The position numbers and the translations under genes are program-made. Under the pieces are notes generated by a model, which made no database searches, was not told the origin of the DNA, and saw nothing but the letters and a program-made list of their open reading frames with translations. Below are positions 40,327 through 48,586 of a stretch of 64,000 nucleotides of DNA, piece after piece. The DNA comes from UBA2897 sp036733925 (GTDB lineage: Bacteria; Bacillota; Negativicutes; Selenomonadales; Selenomonadaceae), in NCBI GenBank assembly GCA_036733925.1, contig DAIMZO010000010.1:1-64000 (forward strand), written 5' to 3'. Every line of letters starts with the position of its first letter. The stretch's first letter is position 1.

Positions 40327-41124
40327 ATGACAAGAGTATTGGTAAACGGCGCGCTCGGCCGCATGGGCAAGAGCGTGATCCAGGCGGTGCTGAACGAGGA
40401 CGGCCTCGAGCTCTCCGGCGCGGTGGACATCCACGCGGCGGACGATGCGGGCCTTGCGGCCGGTGCGGCCGCAGCCGGCGTACCGGTTGAGAAAGACCTC
40501 GCGGCGGCGCTCGAGCGGATCAAGCCGGAGGTCATGATCGACTTCACGCGGCCGGACGTGGTCTATGGCAACGTCATGACGGCGCTCAAGCATAAGGTCA
40601 GCCCGGTCGTCGGGACGACGGGGCTCTCGCCGGAGCAGCGCGAGGAAATCCGGAAGGCCGCGGAGGCGGAAGATACGCCGGCCTTCATCGCACCGAACTT
40701 CGCCATCGGCGCTGTGCTGCTCATGATGCTTTCGAAAACGGCCGCGAAATATATGCCGGATGTCGAGATCATCGAGCTCCATCACGACCACAAGCTCGAT
40801 GCACCGTCCGGGACGGCCGCGCAGACGGCGGAACTCATCGCGGAGGTCCGCAAGGCGCACAAGCAGGGCCATCCCGAGGAGAAAGAGAAGGACGGCTGGC
40901 AGGGTGCACGCGGCGCAGACTACGAGGGCATGCATGTGCACAGCGTCCGCCTGCCGGGCTTTGTCGCGAGCCAGGAGGTCATTTTCGGCGGTCTCGGCCA
41001 GACGTTGACCCTGCGCCACGATACGACGAGCCGCGAGTCTTTCATGCCGGGCGTCATGCTCGCGGCGAAGAAGGTGCGCGGCCTCAAGGGCCTGACCGTC
41101 GGCCTCGACAAACTGCTCGATTGA
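40327..41124 (+). CDS. dapB: 4-hydroxy-tetrahydrodipicolinate reductase
   Basis: NAD(P)H-dependent reductase of the lysine/diaminopimelate pathway. The 265-residue protein begins RVLVNGALGRMGKSVIQAVL, the Rossmann motif with GxxGRMG. VGTTGLSPEQ is near 97, APNFAIGAVLLMML near 122 and the family signature EIIELHHDHKLDAPSGTA (residues ~147-164) contains the catalytic His and Lys. ATG 40327 follows aggaggcg; the frame is open to 40294 but those residues are unsupported. asd follows after 68 bases, giving a dapB-asd unit. Confidence 0.96.
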   Translation: MTRVLVNGALGRMGKSVIQAVLNEDGLELSGAVDIHAADDAGLAAGAAAAGVPVEKDLAAALERIKPEVMIDFTRPDVVYGNVMTALKHKVSPVVGTTGLSPEQREEIRKAAEAEDTPAFIAPNFAIGAVLLMMLSKTAAKYMPDVEIIELHHDHKLDAPSGTAAQTAELIAEVRKAHKQGHPEEKEKDGWQGARGADYEGMHVHSVRLPGFVASQEVIFGGLGQTLTLRHDTTSRESFMPGVMLAAKKVRGLKGLTVGLDKLLD

Positions 41125-41192
41125 CAGACGGAACGTCTTCAGAAATTCCTTTGTCCGTTATCCGATATTCTATATAAAGAGGAGAACTTACG

Positions 41193-42224
41193 ATGAAGAA
41201 GTACAATGTTGCCATTCTCGGTGCGACGGGTGCGGTCGGCACTGAGTTCCTGAAGCTCATCGAGGAGCGGAACTTCCCGTTCGCGAACCTGAAGCTGCTC
41301 GCGTCGAAGCGTTCGGCGGGCAAGATCATCCCGTTCATGGGCAAGGATTACACGGTCGAGGAGGCTACGGACGACTCGTTCAAGGACGTCCAGATTGCCC
41401 TGTTCGCGGGCGGTGCGGCGAGCAAATTGTTCGCTCCGGCGGCGGTCAAGGCCGGCGCGGTCGTCATCGATAACTCGAGCGCATTCCGCATGGATCCGGA
41501 AGTGCCGCTCGTCGTGCCGGAGGTCAACCCGCACGCGATTGCACGCCATAAGGGCATCATCGCGAACCCGAACTGCTCGACAATCATCATGATGATGGCG
41601 CTGAAGCCGCTCTACGATATCTCGAAGATTCAGCGCATCGTCGTATCCACCTATCAGGCGGCGTCCGGCGCCGGCAAAGAAGGCATGGCAGAGCTCGAGG
41701 AAGAGACGAAGGCCATCGCTGAGGGCCGCCCGGTCGAGCCGAAAGTCCTGCCAGTTGGCAAGCTGCCGAAGCATTATCAGCTCGCATGCAATCTGCTGCC
41801 GCAGATCGATGTGTTTCAGGACAACCTCTACACGAAAGAGGAAATGAAGATGGTCAACGAGACCAAGAAGATCCTCGAGGACGATGCCCTGCGCATCACG
41901 GCGACGACGGTCCGCGTGCCGGTGTTCCGCAGCCATGCGGAGTCCGTCAATGTCGAGTTCGAAGGCGAGGTTACGGTCGAGCAGGCGCGCGAGGCGCTCA
42001 GCAAGTTCCCCGGCGTCATCGTCAAGGACAATCCGGCCGAGCAGGTCTATCCGATGCCGCTTGAGACGTCCGGCAAGAATGACGTCGAGGTCGGCCGCAT
42101 CCGCAAGGACTTCTCCATCGAGCACGGCCTGAACTTCTGGTGCTGCGGCGATCAGATCCGCAAGGGCGCTGCGCTCAACGCGCTGCAGATTGCGGAGTAC
42201 ATGATCGCGCATGATCAGATTTGA
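41193..42224 (+). CDS. asd: aspartate-semialdehyde dehydrogenase
   Basis: Reduces aspartyl phosphate to aspartate semialdehyde, the branch point to lysine, threonine and methionine. The 343 residues include the NADP motif ILGATGAVGTEFLKLI (residues ~7-22), FAGGAASKLFAPAAVKAGAVVIDNSSAFR, the active-site Cys in NPNCSTIIMMMALKPL (Cys near 130) and the His-containing FRSHAESVNVEFE. ATG 41193 follows agaggag. A strong terminator lies downstream. Confidence 0.97.
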   Translation: MKKYNVAILGATGAVGTEFLKLIEERNFPFANLKLLASKRSAGKIIPFMGKDYTVEEATDDSFKDVQIALFAGGAASKLFAPAAVKAGAVVIDNSSAFRMDPEVPLVVPEVNPHAIARHKGIIANPNCSTIIMMMALKPLYDISKIQRIVVSTYQAASGAGKEGMAELEEETKAIAEGRPVEPKVLPVGKLPKHYQLACNLLPQIDVFQDNLYTKEEMKMVNETKKILEDDALRITATTVRVPVFRSHAESVNVEFEGEVTVEQAREALSKFPGVIVKDNPAEQVYPMPLETSGKNDVEVGRIRKDFSIEHGLNFWCCGDQIRKGAALNALQIAEYMIAHDQI

Positions 42225-42251
42225 CGGCATCTAGCAATCTTTGCTGAGCAG

Positions 42252-42289
42252 AAGGAACGGGCAGAGCTTCATCTGCCGGTTCCTTTTTT
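42252..42289 (+). terminator. rho-independent terminator after asd
   Basis: 14-bp stem aaggaacgggcaga (42252-42265) / tctgccggttcctt (42272-42285) with one mismatch, loop gcttca, then ttttt. Confidence 0.92.
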
Positions 42290-42393
42290 ATTTCTTTCAG
42301 CGAATCTATAGGAAAAGCGCGTACAATATGATACAATGATAGTAATATGAGGAAGAGGGAGAGTTTCCCTGTCTTTCTTTTGGAGGAATCAAT

Positions 42394-42645
42394 ATGGTAA
42401 ACGATGAGACCATGATGTTCAAGACGGAGAGCGACGCGAACAAGGCGAAGCAGATCATCCACGAAGTCTGCGAGGCCATGCAGGAGAAGGGCTATGACCC
42501 GATTGGCCAGCTCGTCGGCTATCTGCTCTCCGGCGACCCGGCGTATATCACGAGCCATAACGATGCGCGCAACAAGATCCGCACGCTCGAGCGCGACGAG
42601 CTGCTCGAGGAGCTCGTGCGCGCCTATGTGGAGAATCTCTCATGA
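42394..42645 (+). CDS. ireB: IreB family regulatory phosphoprotein
   Basis: An 83-residue helical protein (formerly DUF965/YrzL). In Enterococcus the homologue IreB is a substrate of the Ser/Thr kinase IreK and affects cell-envelope stress and cephalosporin tolerance (family knowledge). FKTESDANKAKQIIHEVCEAMQEKGYDPIGQLVGY and ISHNDARNKIRTLERDE-type sequences (here ITSHNDARNKIRTLER) cover the whole family domain. Its N-terminal T/S residues (MVNDETMMFKTES) could be the phosphorylation region. It overlaps ruvX by 4 bases and precedes DUF1292, the standard ireB-ruvX-DUF1292 order. Confidence 0.92.
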   Translation: MVNDETMMFKTESDANKAKQIIHEVCEAMQEKGYDPIGQLVGYLLSGDPAYITSHNDARNKIRTLERDELLEELVRAYVENLS

Positions 42646-43073
42646 AGCGGTATCTCGGGCTCGATATCGGCGACCGCACAATCGGCATCGCGGTCAGCGA
42701 CCTTTTGGGCCTCACGGCGCAGGGCGTCGAGACGATCCACCGGAAATCGTTCGAGGATGACCTGAAACGCCTCGGGGAGCTCATGGAGCAGTATGAGACG
42801 AGATCGCTCGTCTCCGGCCTGCCGAAGAACATGAACGGCACGGAGGGGCCGCGCTGCGAGGTCACCAAAGAGTTCGTCGCAAAGATTCGGGAGCGCTATC
42901 CAGATATCGAGGTGACGTTCTGGGATGAACGGCTGACGACAGTCGCCGCGACGCGGTCCCTGATCCAGGCGGACGTCTCACGCAAGAAGCGGAAGAAGGT
43001 CATCGACAAGATGGCCGCCGTGCTGATCTTGCAGGGATTCCTTGACAGACAGCGCCGGTATACGGTAGACTAA
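42642..43073 (+). CDS. ruvX: YqgF/RuvX family Holliday-junction-resolvase-like protein
   Basis: A 143-residue RNase H-fold protein linked to pre-16S rRNA 5' processing or Holliday-junction resolution. YLGLDIGDRTIGIAVSD (residues 3-19) contains the first catalytic Asp. VSGLPKNMNGTEGPRC lies near 57 and FWDERLTTVAATRSLI (near 98) has the Glu/Arg of the second site, with the third Asp in KVIDKMAAVLILQGFLD. ATG 42642 overlaps the ireB stop. Confidence 0.95.
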   Translation: MKRYLGLDIGDRTIGIAVSDLLGLTAQGVETIHRKSFEDDLKRLGELMEQYETRSLVSGLPKNMNGTEGPRCEVTKEFVAKIRERYPDIEVTFWDERLTTVAATRSLIQADVSRKKRKKVIDKMAAVLILQGFLDRQRRYTVD

Positions 43074-43118
43074 GGGAAGAAAAAAGCGCAAGAGAAATGG
43101 AAAGTCGAGGCGATTGTT

Positions 43119-43436
43119 TTGGCAAAGCATGAACATGAAAAAGAAACTGAAGAGGTTACGGAAATCGTATTCACCGATGAGGATGGGCAGGAATATCATT
43201 ATTATCAGGAAATGATACTCCCTGTGAACGAGGATGAGTTCGCTCTGCTCGTTCCGCTGCCGGAGGAAGGCCATGAGCATGGCTGCGATTGCGGCTGCGA
43301 GGATGACGAGGCATGTTTTGCCAAGATCGTCCGCGACGAAAAGGGAGAGACCGTTTATGCCGTTCCGACGGACGAGGAGTTCGAGGCCGTGCAGAAGGCA
43401 TACGATGCAATCTTCGAGGATGACGAGGAAGACTGA
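43119..43436 (+). CDS. DUF1292 domain protein
   Basis: A 105-residue acidic protein; DUF1292 has no assigned biochemical role but nearly always follows ruvX in Firmicutes. TEIVFTDEDGQEYHYYQEMILPVNEDEFALLVPL is the core. A central HEHGCDCGCEDDEACF has four Cys and two His close together, which could bind a metal (inference). TTG 43119 is the likely start, giving MAKHEHEKETEEV. A terminator follows at 43448, which separates it from mltG. Confidence 0.85.
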   Translation: MAKHEHEKETEEVTEIVFTDEDGQEYHYYQEMILPVNEDEFALLVPLPEEGHEHGCDCGCEDDEACFAKIVRDEKGETVYAVPTDEEFEAVQKAYDAIFEDDEED

Positions 43437-43447
43437 GTGGAAGAGTG

Positions 43448-43476
43448 CCGCCGTCCTGCGGGATGGCGGCTTTTCG
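43448..43476 (+). terminator. rho-independent terminator after DUF1292 gene
   Basis: 10-bp stem gccgccgtcc (43448-43457) / ggatggcggc (43462-43471) with loop tgcg, followed by tttt and further T-rich sequence. Confidence 0.88.
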
Positions 43477-43524
43477 TTTGTTCGTTTTTCTCAGTGAACG
43501 GCGCGAGAATCGGAGGAGGATACG

Positions 43525-44754
43525 ATGAAGCCGGAGCTTCTGCATATGCCAAAGCTTCCCAAGGGAATGCCGGATGGCCAGACATTCCGGCAGGCTGGCG
43601 AAAAGGTGAAGGAAAAGCTCGGGGGGATTTCGGGCGGTCTCAGAAGGTGGTTTTTCCGCGCGGAGGCTCCGGCGGAGCAGCCGGGAACTGCGATGGGGCT
43701 GCCGGAATCTTCCGGTAGCGGCCGCATTTTGAAGTTCGTCCATTCCGTGACGAAAAGAGGCTGGGCCACGCTGGCAGCTGCCGTCTTCCTTGCGGCTGCA
43801 GCCGCTGGCTTTGCCCTGACACCTGCTGCACCGGCCGTGCAGCGGGCGGCGTACGATGCGGACACCGCAATCTACTATACCGTGAAGCCCGGAGCCAGCG
43901 CGCGTGATATCGCGGAGGATCTGGCGGGCCGCGGCGTGCTCACCGAGAAATGGAAGTTCTGGCTCCTCGCGCGGACGGGCGGCTATGCGGAGAAATTCAA
44001 GGCCGGAACCTACGCACTTCACGCAGATATGACGGCGGAGGAAGTCGCGCAGAAACTGGCATCCGGGGAGACGACGGAGATCCGCTTCACGATACCGGAG
44101 GGATTCGGCGTCAAGGAGATCGCGAAACGCCTCGACGATGAGGGCATCGCGGATGAGCAGGAATTCCTGAAGAAGGCCAAGAATTTCGCGCCGTACGGCT
44201 ATATCGAGAAGAATCCCGATGCGCATTATGCCTGTGAGGGGTTCCTGTTCCCTGATACATACATCCTGCATGAGACGATGAGCGTCGATGACATCCTGAA
44301 GATGATGGCGCGTGACTTCGACCAGCGGCTGACGCCGGAGATGCGCGCGAAAGCGGCGTCGATGCATCTCTCCATCTACCAGCTGATCACGCTGGCGTCG
44401 CTCGTTGAGAAAGAGGCGCGGTTCGCGGAGGATCGGCCGATTATCGCGCAGGTATTCTTCAAGCGCCTGCAGATCGGCATGCCTCTGCAGACCGATACGA
44501 CGCTGCAGTATCTGATGGACGGGCCGAAAGAGGACGTCTCCATCGAGGATACGAAAATCGATTCGCCCTATAACACCTATCAGCACCGCGGCCTGCCGCC
44601 CGGACCGGTCGCGAACCCGGGACTCGCAGCCATCGAGGCCGTGCTGAACCCAGCGGACACGGATTATCTCTATTTCGTCGCGGATAGGCAGGGGCACAAT
44701 CACTATTCGACCAATTACGAGGACCATCTGGGCCTCGTCAACCAGTATCGCTGA
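43525..44754 (+). CDS. mltG: endolytic murein transglycosylase MltG (YceG)
   Basis: Cleaves nascent glycan strands at the membrane and helps set their length. The 409-residue protein has a 70-residue cytoplasmic N-terminal extension, one transmembrane helix (about residues 76-98, AAAVFLAAAAAGFAL) and a LysM-like region (YYTVKPGASARDIAEDLAGRGVL). The YceG catalytic domain carries the catalytic Glu in CEGFLFPDTYILHE (near 235). ITLASLVEKEARF and PYNTYQHRGLPPGPVANPG are the other conserved blocks, all complete. ATG 43525 follows ggaggagg. Four genes follow in close array. Confidence 0.94.
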   Translation: MKPELLHMPKLPKGMPDGQTFRQAGEKVKEKLGGISGGLRRWFFRAEAPAEQPGTAMGLPESSGSGRILKFVHSVTKRGWATLAAAVFLAAAAAGFALTPAAPAVQRAAYDADTAIYYTVKPGASARDIAEDLAGRGVLTEKWKFWLLARTGGYAEKFKAGTYALHADMTAEEVAQKLASGETTEIRFTIPEGFGVKEIAKRLDDEGIADEQEFLKKAKNFAPYGYIEKNPDAHYACEGFLFPDTYILHETMSVDDILKMMARDFDQRLTPEMRAKAASMHLSIYQLITLASLVEKEARFAEDRPIIAQVFFKRLQIGMPLQTDTTLQYLMDGPKEDVSIEDTKIDSPYNTYQHRGLPPGPVANPGLAAIEAVLNPADTDYLYFVADRQGHNHYSTNYEDHLGLVNQYR

Positions 44755-44770
44755 CGGAAGGGGCAGATAG

Positions 44771-45397
44771 ATGGAGACGCGCGCACTGCTGAGGGAAATG
44801 GAAGATTACGCGGCGCAGCACGGCGTCCCGATTATCCGTGCGCAAGAGCACGCGATTTTTGTGCACGCCGTACAGGCGGCCGCTCCGCATCATATTCTCG
44901 AGATCGGTACGGCCATCGGCTACTCCGCATTGTTGCTCGCCTATTACAGTCCGGCGGGATCCAGCATCCTGACGATGGAAAAGGATGAGCGCCGCATGCA
45001 GGAGGCGGCGGCGTTTCTCGGGCAGTCCCCTCTGCGTGAGAAAATCTCTGTCCTGCCCGGCGACGCGGGGGAGAACCTCGCGCGTCTTTCGGCAGATCCG
45101 GCGTATCGGGGGTATTTTGATTTCGTCTTCATCGACGCGGCGAAGGGACAGTACCCGGACTATCTGCGGAAAATCCTGCCGATGCTCGCGGATCGAGCAG
45201 TGATCCTGTCGGATAACGTCCTGTTCCGCGGCTATGTGACGAGCGGAGAAAAAACGCCGCGGCGCTACAAGACCATCGTCAAGCGGCTCCGCGAGTATCT
45301 CGCGATGCTCGACGAGCTCGGCGGGAAGACCAAAATCTACAAGGACGGCGACGGGCTCGCTGTCACGGAATTCAGGAGGGAAGACTATGCAGGATAG
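44771..45397 (+). CDS. O-methyltransferase, class I SAM (TrmR/caffeoyl-CoA type)
   Basis: A 208-residue SAM-dependent methyltransferase of the catechol/caffeoyl-CoA O-methyltransferase family. ILEIGTAIGYSALLLA (residues ~36-51) is the SAM-binding motif I, MEKDERRM motif II acidic end, and FVFIDAAKGQYPDYL (~118-132) the metal-binding Asp region, with LSDNVLFRGYV as its end. In Firmicutes the gene next to mltG and a U32 peptidase pair is often trmR (yrrM), which methylates tRNA 5-hydroxyuridine at position 34; that fits the neighbouring U32 (TrhP-like) gene. The role is inferred from context. It overlaps the next gene by 11 bases. Confidence 0.87.
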   Translation: METRALLREMEDYAAQHGVPIIRAQEHAIFVHAVQAAAPHHILEIGTAIGYSALLLAYYSPAGSSILTMEKDERRMQEAAAFLGQSPLREKISVLPGDAGENLARLSADPAYRGYFDFVFIDAAKGQYPDYLRKILPMLADRAVILSDNVLFRGYVTSGEKTPRRYKTIVKRLREYLAMLDELGGKTKIYKDGDGLAVTEFRREDYAG

Positions 45398-46634
45398 ACC
45401 GGAGCTTCTGGCGCCGGCGGGCAATCTCGAGAAGATGAAGATGGCCATTCTCTACGGGGCGGATGCCGTCTATCTCGGTGGCAAGGCGTTCGGCCTGCGC
45501 GCGCTCGGCGGGAATTTCGACCGCGAGGAAATGCGCGAGGCCATGGCTTTTGCGCACGCGCGCGGGAAGAAGGTCTATGTGACCGTGAATATCTTCCCGC
45601 ATAATGTCGACCTTGGCGGCCTGCCGGAATATCTGGATTTCCTCCGAGAGATCCGTACCGATGGCCTGCTCGTCGCGGATCTCGGCCTGTTCCAATACGC
45701 GAGGGAACATGTGCCGGAGCTCCCCTTACATGTGAGCACGCAGGCGAACAACACGAACTGGCGGACGGTCACGGCCTGGCAGCAGCTCGGCGCGAGCCGC
45801 GTGGTGCTCGCGCGGGAGCTGTCGCTCGCGGAAATCCGCGAGATTCGGCAGCATACGGATGTGGAGCTCGAGATGTTCGTGCACGGCGCGATGTGCATCT
45901 CCTATTCCGGCCGATGCCTGCTCTCGAGCTATTTTACGGGTCGCGATGCGAACCGCGGGAGCTGTGCGCAGTGCTGCCGATGGAAGTACGCGCTCGTCGA
46001 GGAAACGCGTCCCGGGCAGTATTTCCCGATTGAGGAGGACGAGCGCGGCACCTACATCCTGAATTCGAAGGATCTCTGCCTGCTGCCCTATCTCGATCAG
46101 GTCATCGAGAGCGGCGTAAGCAGCCTGAAAATCGAGGGCCGCATGAAGAGCGTGCATTACGCGGCAAGCGTCACAAAGGCCTACCGGCTCGCGATGGATG
46201 CTTATTTTGCGCATCCGGAGTCGTGGCAGGTGCGGCAGGAATGGCTCGACGAGCTCGAAAAGGTTTCGCACCGCCCATATACGACGGGCTTTGTCTTTCA
46301 TCAGCCAGACGAGAAAGACCAGCTGTATGGAACCTCGTCCTACGTGCAGACTTCGGATTTCGTCGGTCTCGTGCGCGGATACGATGCGGCGTCCGGGTAT
46401 GCGCTCGTCGAGCAGCGCAACAACATGAAGCTCGGGCAGGAGATCGAGGTGTTCCTGCCAACGGGCGCCGGGTTCCGTCAGACGCTTGCGGATATGCTCG
46501 ACGAGGAAAAGCAACCGATCGCGGTCGCGCCGCATCCGCAGCAGCTCCTCTACATCCGCATGGAACAGCCGGTCGCGCCGTATACGATTCTGCGGCGCGA
46601 CAGCGAGATAAAGGTTCAGCAGAGAGGAAAATAG
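45387..46634 (+). CDS. peptidase U32 family protein (TrhP-like)
   Basis: A 415-residue U32 family protein. In E. coli and B. subtilis, U32 paralogues next to the methyltransferase gene (YrrN/YrrO, TrhP) take part in prephenate-dependent hydroxylation of tRNA uridine-34 (family knowledge). ELLAPAGNLEKMKMAILYGADAVYLGGKAF is the N-terminal signature. EMFVHGAMCISYSGRCLLSSYFTGRDANRGSCAQCCRWKY carries the Cys set (two CxxC-like groups near 176-197) that could bind an Fe-S cluster. KDLCLLPYLDQVIESGVSSLKIEGRMKS is the third block. ATG 45387. Another, more divergent member is at 62300. Confidence 0.9.
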   Translation: MQDRPELLAPAGNLEKMKMAILYGADAVYLGGKAFGLRALGGNFDREEMREAMAFAHARGKKVYVTVNIFPHNVDLGGLPEYLDFLREIRTDGLLVADLGLFQYAREHVPELPLHVSTQANNTNWRTVTAWQQLGASRVVLARELSLAEIREIRQHTDVELEMFVHGAMCISYSGRCLLSSYFTGRDANRGSCAQCCRWKYALVEETRPGQYFPIEEDERGTYILNSKDLCLLPYLDQVIESGVSSLKIEGRMKSVHYAASVTKAYRLAMDAYFAHPESWQVRQEWLDELEKVSHRPYTTGFVFHQPDEKDQLYGTSSYVQTSDFVGLVRGYDAASGYALVEQRNNMKLGQEIEVFLPTGAGFRQTLADMLDEEKQPIAVAPHPQQLLYIRMEQPVAPYTILRRDSEIKVQQRGK

Positions 46635-46928
46635 GTGAGGACAATGGCAGAAAATCTCATCCGCTATTTCGGCACGGCGACAGGCCGTGTGCAGGGGGTC
46701 GGCTTCCGCATGTTCGTGCAGCAGCACGCCATCGAGCTCGGCGTTACCGGCTGGGTGCGGAACATGGAGGACGGCTCGGTCACGATGGAGCTGCAGGGTA
46801 CGCAGGCTCAGATCGACGCGCTTTCCCATGCAATCCGCAAGGGAAATCTCTTCATCCGCGTCAAGACTTTTTCGCTCGAGGACCGGCCGCTCGTGCCGGA
46901 CGAAAGCGGCTTCAAGATCCGTTACTGA
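46635..46928 (+). CDS. acyP: acylphosphatase
   Basis: A 97-residue cytoplasmic hydrolase of acyl phosphates. GRVQGVGFRMFVQQHAIELG contains the P-loop-like GRVQGVGFR with its catalytic Arg, and GWVRNMEDGSVTMELQG has the catalytic Asn. GTG 46635 follows gagagg; an ATG at 46644 has a poorer spacing. It continues the tight run U32-acyP-aroQ. Confidence 0.93.
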   Translation: MRTMAENLIRYFGTATGRVQGVGFRMFVQQHAIELGVTGWVRNMEDGSVTMELQGTQAQIDALSHAIRKGNLFIRVKTFSLEDRPLVPDESGFKIRY

Positions 46929-46940
46929 GGAGGTAGGAAA

Positions 46941-47390
46941 ATGCATAAGGTACTCGTACTCAACGGGCCGAATCTCAACATGCTCGGCACGCGCGAGCCG
47001 GAGATCTATGGCCATACAACGCTCAAGGATATCGAGGACATCCTGATTGCGCGTGGCAAGGAGGCGGGCATCGCGGTCGACTGCTATCAGTCGAATCACG
47101 AGGGCGCGCTCGTCGACCGGATCCAGCAGGCCAATCACGTCTATGACTACATCATCTTCAATGCCGGCGCCTACACGCATTACAGCATCGCAATCCGCGA
47201 TGCGATCGCGGCCATCGATGTGCCGGTCATCGAGGTGCATATCTCGAACATCCATAAGCGGGAGTCCTTCCGGCATACGTCGGTGCTCGCGCCGGTCGCG
47301 ATGGGCCAGATCTGCGGGCTCGGCAATGTCGAGAGCTATCTCGCGGCGCTCGAGGCCATCATCTATAAGATTCAGCATACAGAAGGATAA
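46941..47390 (+). CDS. aroQ: type II 3-dehydroquinate dehydratase
   Basis: Dehydrates 3-dehydroquinate to 3-dehydroshikimate. The 149-residue length is that of the type II dodecameric enzyme. VLNGPNLNMLGTREPEIYG (residues 5-23) has the catalytic Arg and Tyr. SNHEGALVDRIQQA, FNAGAYTHYSIAIRDAI and IEVHISNIHKRESFRHTSVLA (~97-117) have the Asn, His and Arg of the active site. Far from aroCKB and aroA but together these give five shikimate genes within the window. aroQ-pepQ-efp order is common in Firmicutes. Confidence 0.96.
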   Translation: MHKVLVLNGPNLNMLGTREPEIYGHTTLKDIEDILIARGKEAGIAVDCYQSNHEGALVDRIQQANHVYDYIIFNAGAYTHYSIAIRDAIAAIDVPVIEVHISNIHKRESFRHTSVLAPVAMGQICGLGNVESYLAALEAIIYKIQHTEG

Positions 47391-47414
47391 TCGATAAGGA
47401 AGCGGAAACGTACT

Positions 47415-48494
47415 ATGATCAAAAATCGTTTGGCGGCTCTGCGCGCCCTGATGGACGAAAGCGAGACCGATGCCATTCTCGTGACGAAATATGTCAACCT
47501 GCATTATTTCAGCGGGTTCCGCGGCGACGATACGACCCTGGTCGTGACGAAGGACAAGGCCTGCCTCGTGACGGATAACCGCTATACCGAGCAGGCGTCG
47601 GCACAGGCGCCGGACTACGAGATCGTCGAGCAGAAAAAGGGCCTTTGGACGCGCACGGCCGAGCTCATCCGCGCGCTCGGCGTCCGGAATATCGGCTTTG
47701 AGGGAAGCGTGTTGAGCTTCAACCACTACCGCGTCATGAAGAAGCTGCTCGGTTCCGCCGTGCACTTTGAGACATCGGTCAACCTCGACCATCTGCGCCA
47801 GGTCAAAGACGAGGAAGAGATTCGCTTTATCCGCGAAGCGTGCCGTATTGCGGACGCGGCATTTGAAGACGTGTGCTCGTTCCTGAAAATCGGCATGACG
47901 GAGATCGAGGCCGCTGCACGGCTCGAGCAGGTCATGCGCGAGCAGGGTAGCGAGAAGCCGTCGTTCGATACGATCGTAGCGTCCGGCCTGCGCGGCAGCA
48001 TGCCGCACGGCACCGCGACGGATAAGAAGCTTGAGGCTGGCGATTTCGTCACGATGGATTTCGGCGCGAAATACAAGGGCTACTGCTCCGACATCACGCG
48101 CACGGTCGTGATGGGGCAGGCGGACGCGCGGCAGCGCGAGGTCTACAACGCGGTGCTCGACACGCAGGAGAAGGTGCTCGCGGATATCGGACCCGGGAAA
48201 TCTGGCCGGGAGATCGATGCGCACTCCCGCGAAAACCTCAAGCGCTATGGACTCGACACCTATTTCGGCCATGGGCTCGGGCACAGCCTCGGCCTCGAGA
48301 TCCACGAGGAACCGCGGCTTTCCCCGTCGAGTACCTGCGAGAGCCTCGTGCCTGGCATGCTGATCACCGATGAGCCGGGCGTCTATATCCCGGGCTGGGG
48401 CGGCCTGCGCATCGAGGATACGGTGCTCGTCACGGACACCGGCAGCGAGCGGCTGACAAAATCACAGAAAAATCTTATTGAGATTCACGGCTGA
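47415..48494 (+). CDS. pepQ: Xaa-Pro aminopeptidase/dipeptidase (M24B)
   Basis: A 359-residue peptidase with creatinase N-terminal domain (residues ~1-130; ILVTKYVNLHYFSGFRGDDTTLVVT) and pita-bread metallopeptidase domain. The metal ligands are in TMDFGAKYKGYCSDITRT (two Asp), GHGLGHSLGLEIHEEPRLS (His and Glu) and MLITDEPGVYIPGWGGLRIEDTVLV (Glu). It cleaves peptides with proline in second position. Start at ATG 47415. efp follows, with a promoter inside the end of this gene. Confidence 0.93.
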   Translation: MIKNRLAALRALMDESETDAILVTKYVNLHYFSGFRGDDTTLVVTKDKACLVTDNRYTEQASAQAPDYEIVEQKKGLWTRTAELIRALGVRNIGFEGSVLSFNHYRVMKKLLGSAVHFETSVNLDHLRQVKDEEEIRFIREACRIADAAFEDVCSFLKIGMTEIEAAARLEQVMREQGSEKPSFDTIVASGLRGSMPHGTATDKKLEAGDFVTMDFGAKYKGYCSDITRTVVMGQADARQREVYNAVLDTQEKVLADIGPGKSGREIDAHSRENLKRYGLDTYFGHGLGHSLGLEIHEEPRLSPSSTCESLVPGMLITDEPGVYIPGWGGLRIEDTVLVTDTGSERLTKSQKNLIEIHG

Positions 48495-48506
48495 ATGCAT
48501 TATAAT
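48478..48506 (+). promoter_or_regulatory. promoter for efp
   Basis: TTGAGA (48478-48483), 17 bases, TATAAT (48501-48506). It overlaps the last codons of pepQ, about 80 bases before the efp start. Confidence 0.75.
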
Positions 48507-48586
48507 AAACAAAAGCGTGTTTGTGCCCGGAAGGGCAAAATCGGAAACACAGGGCAGAAGCCAGAATTATTGGAGGGCATATTCAG

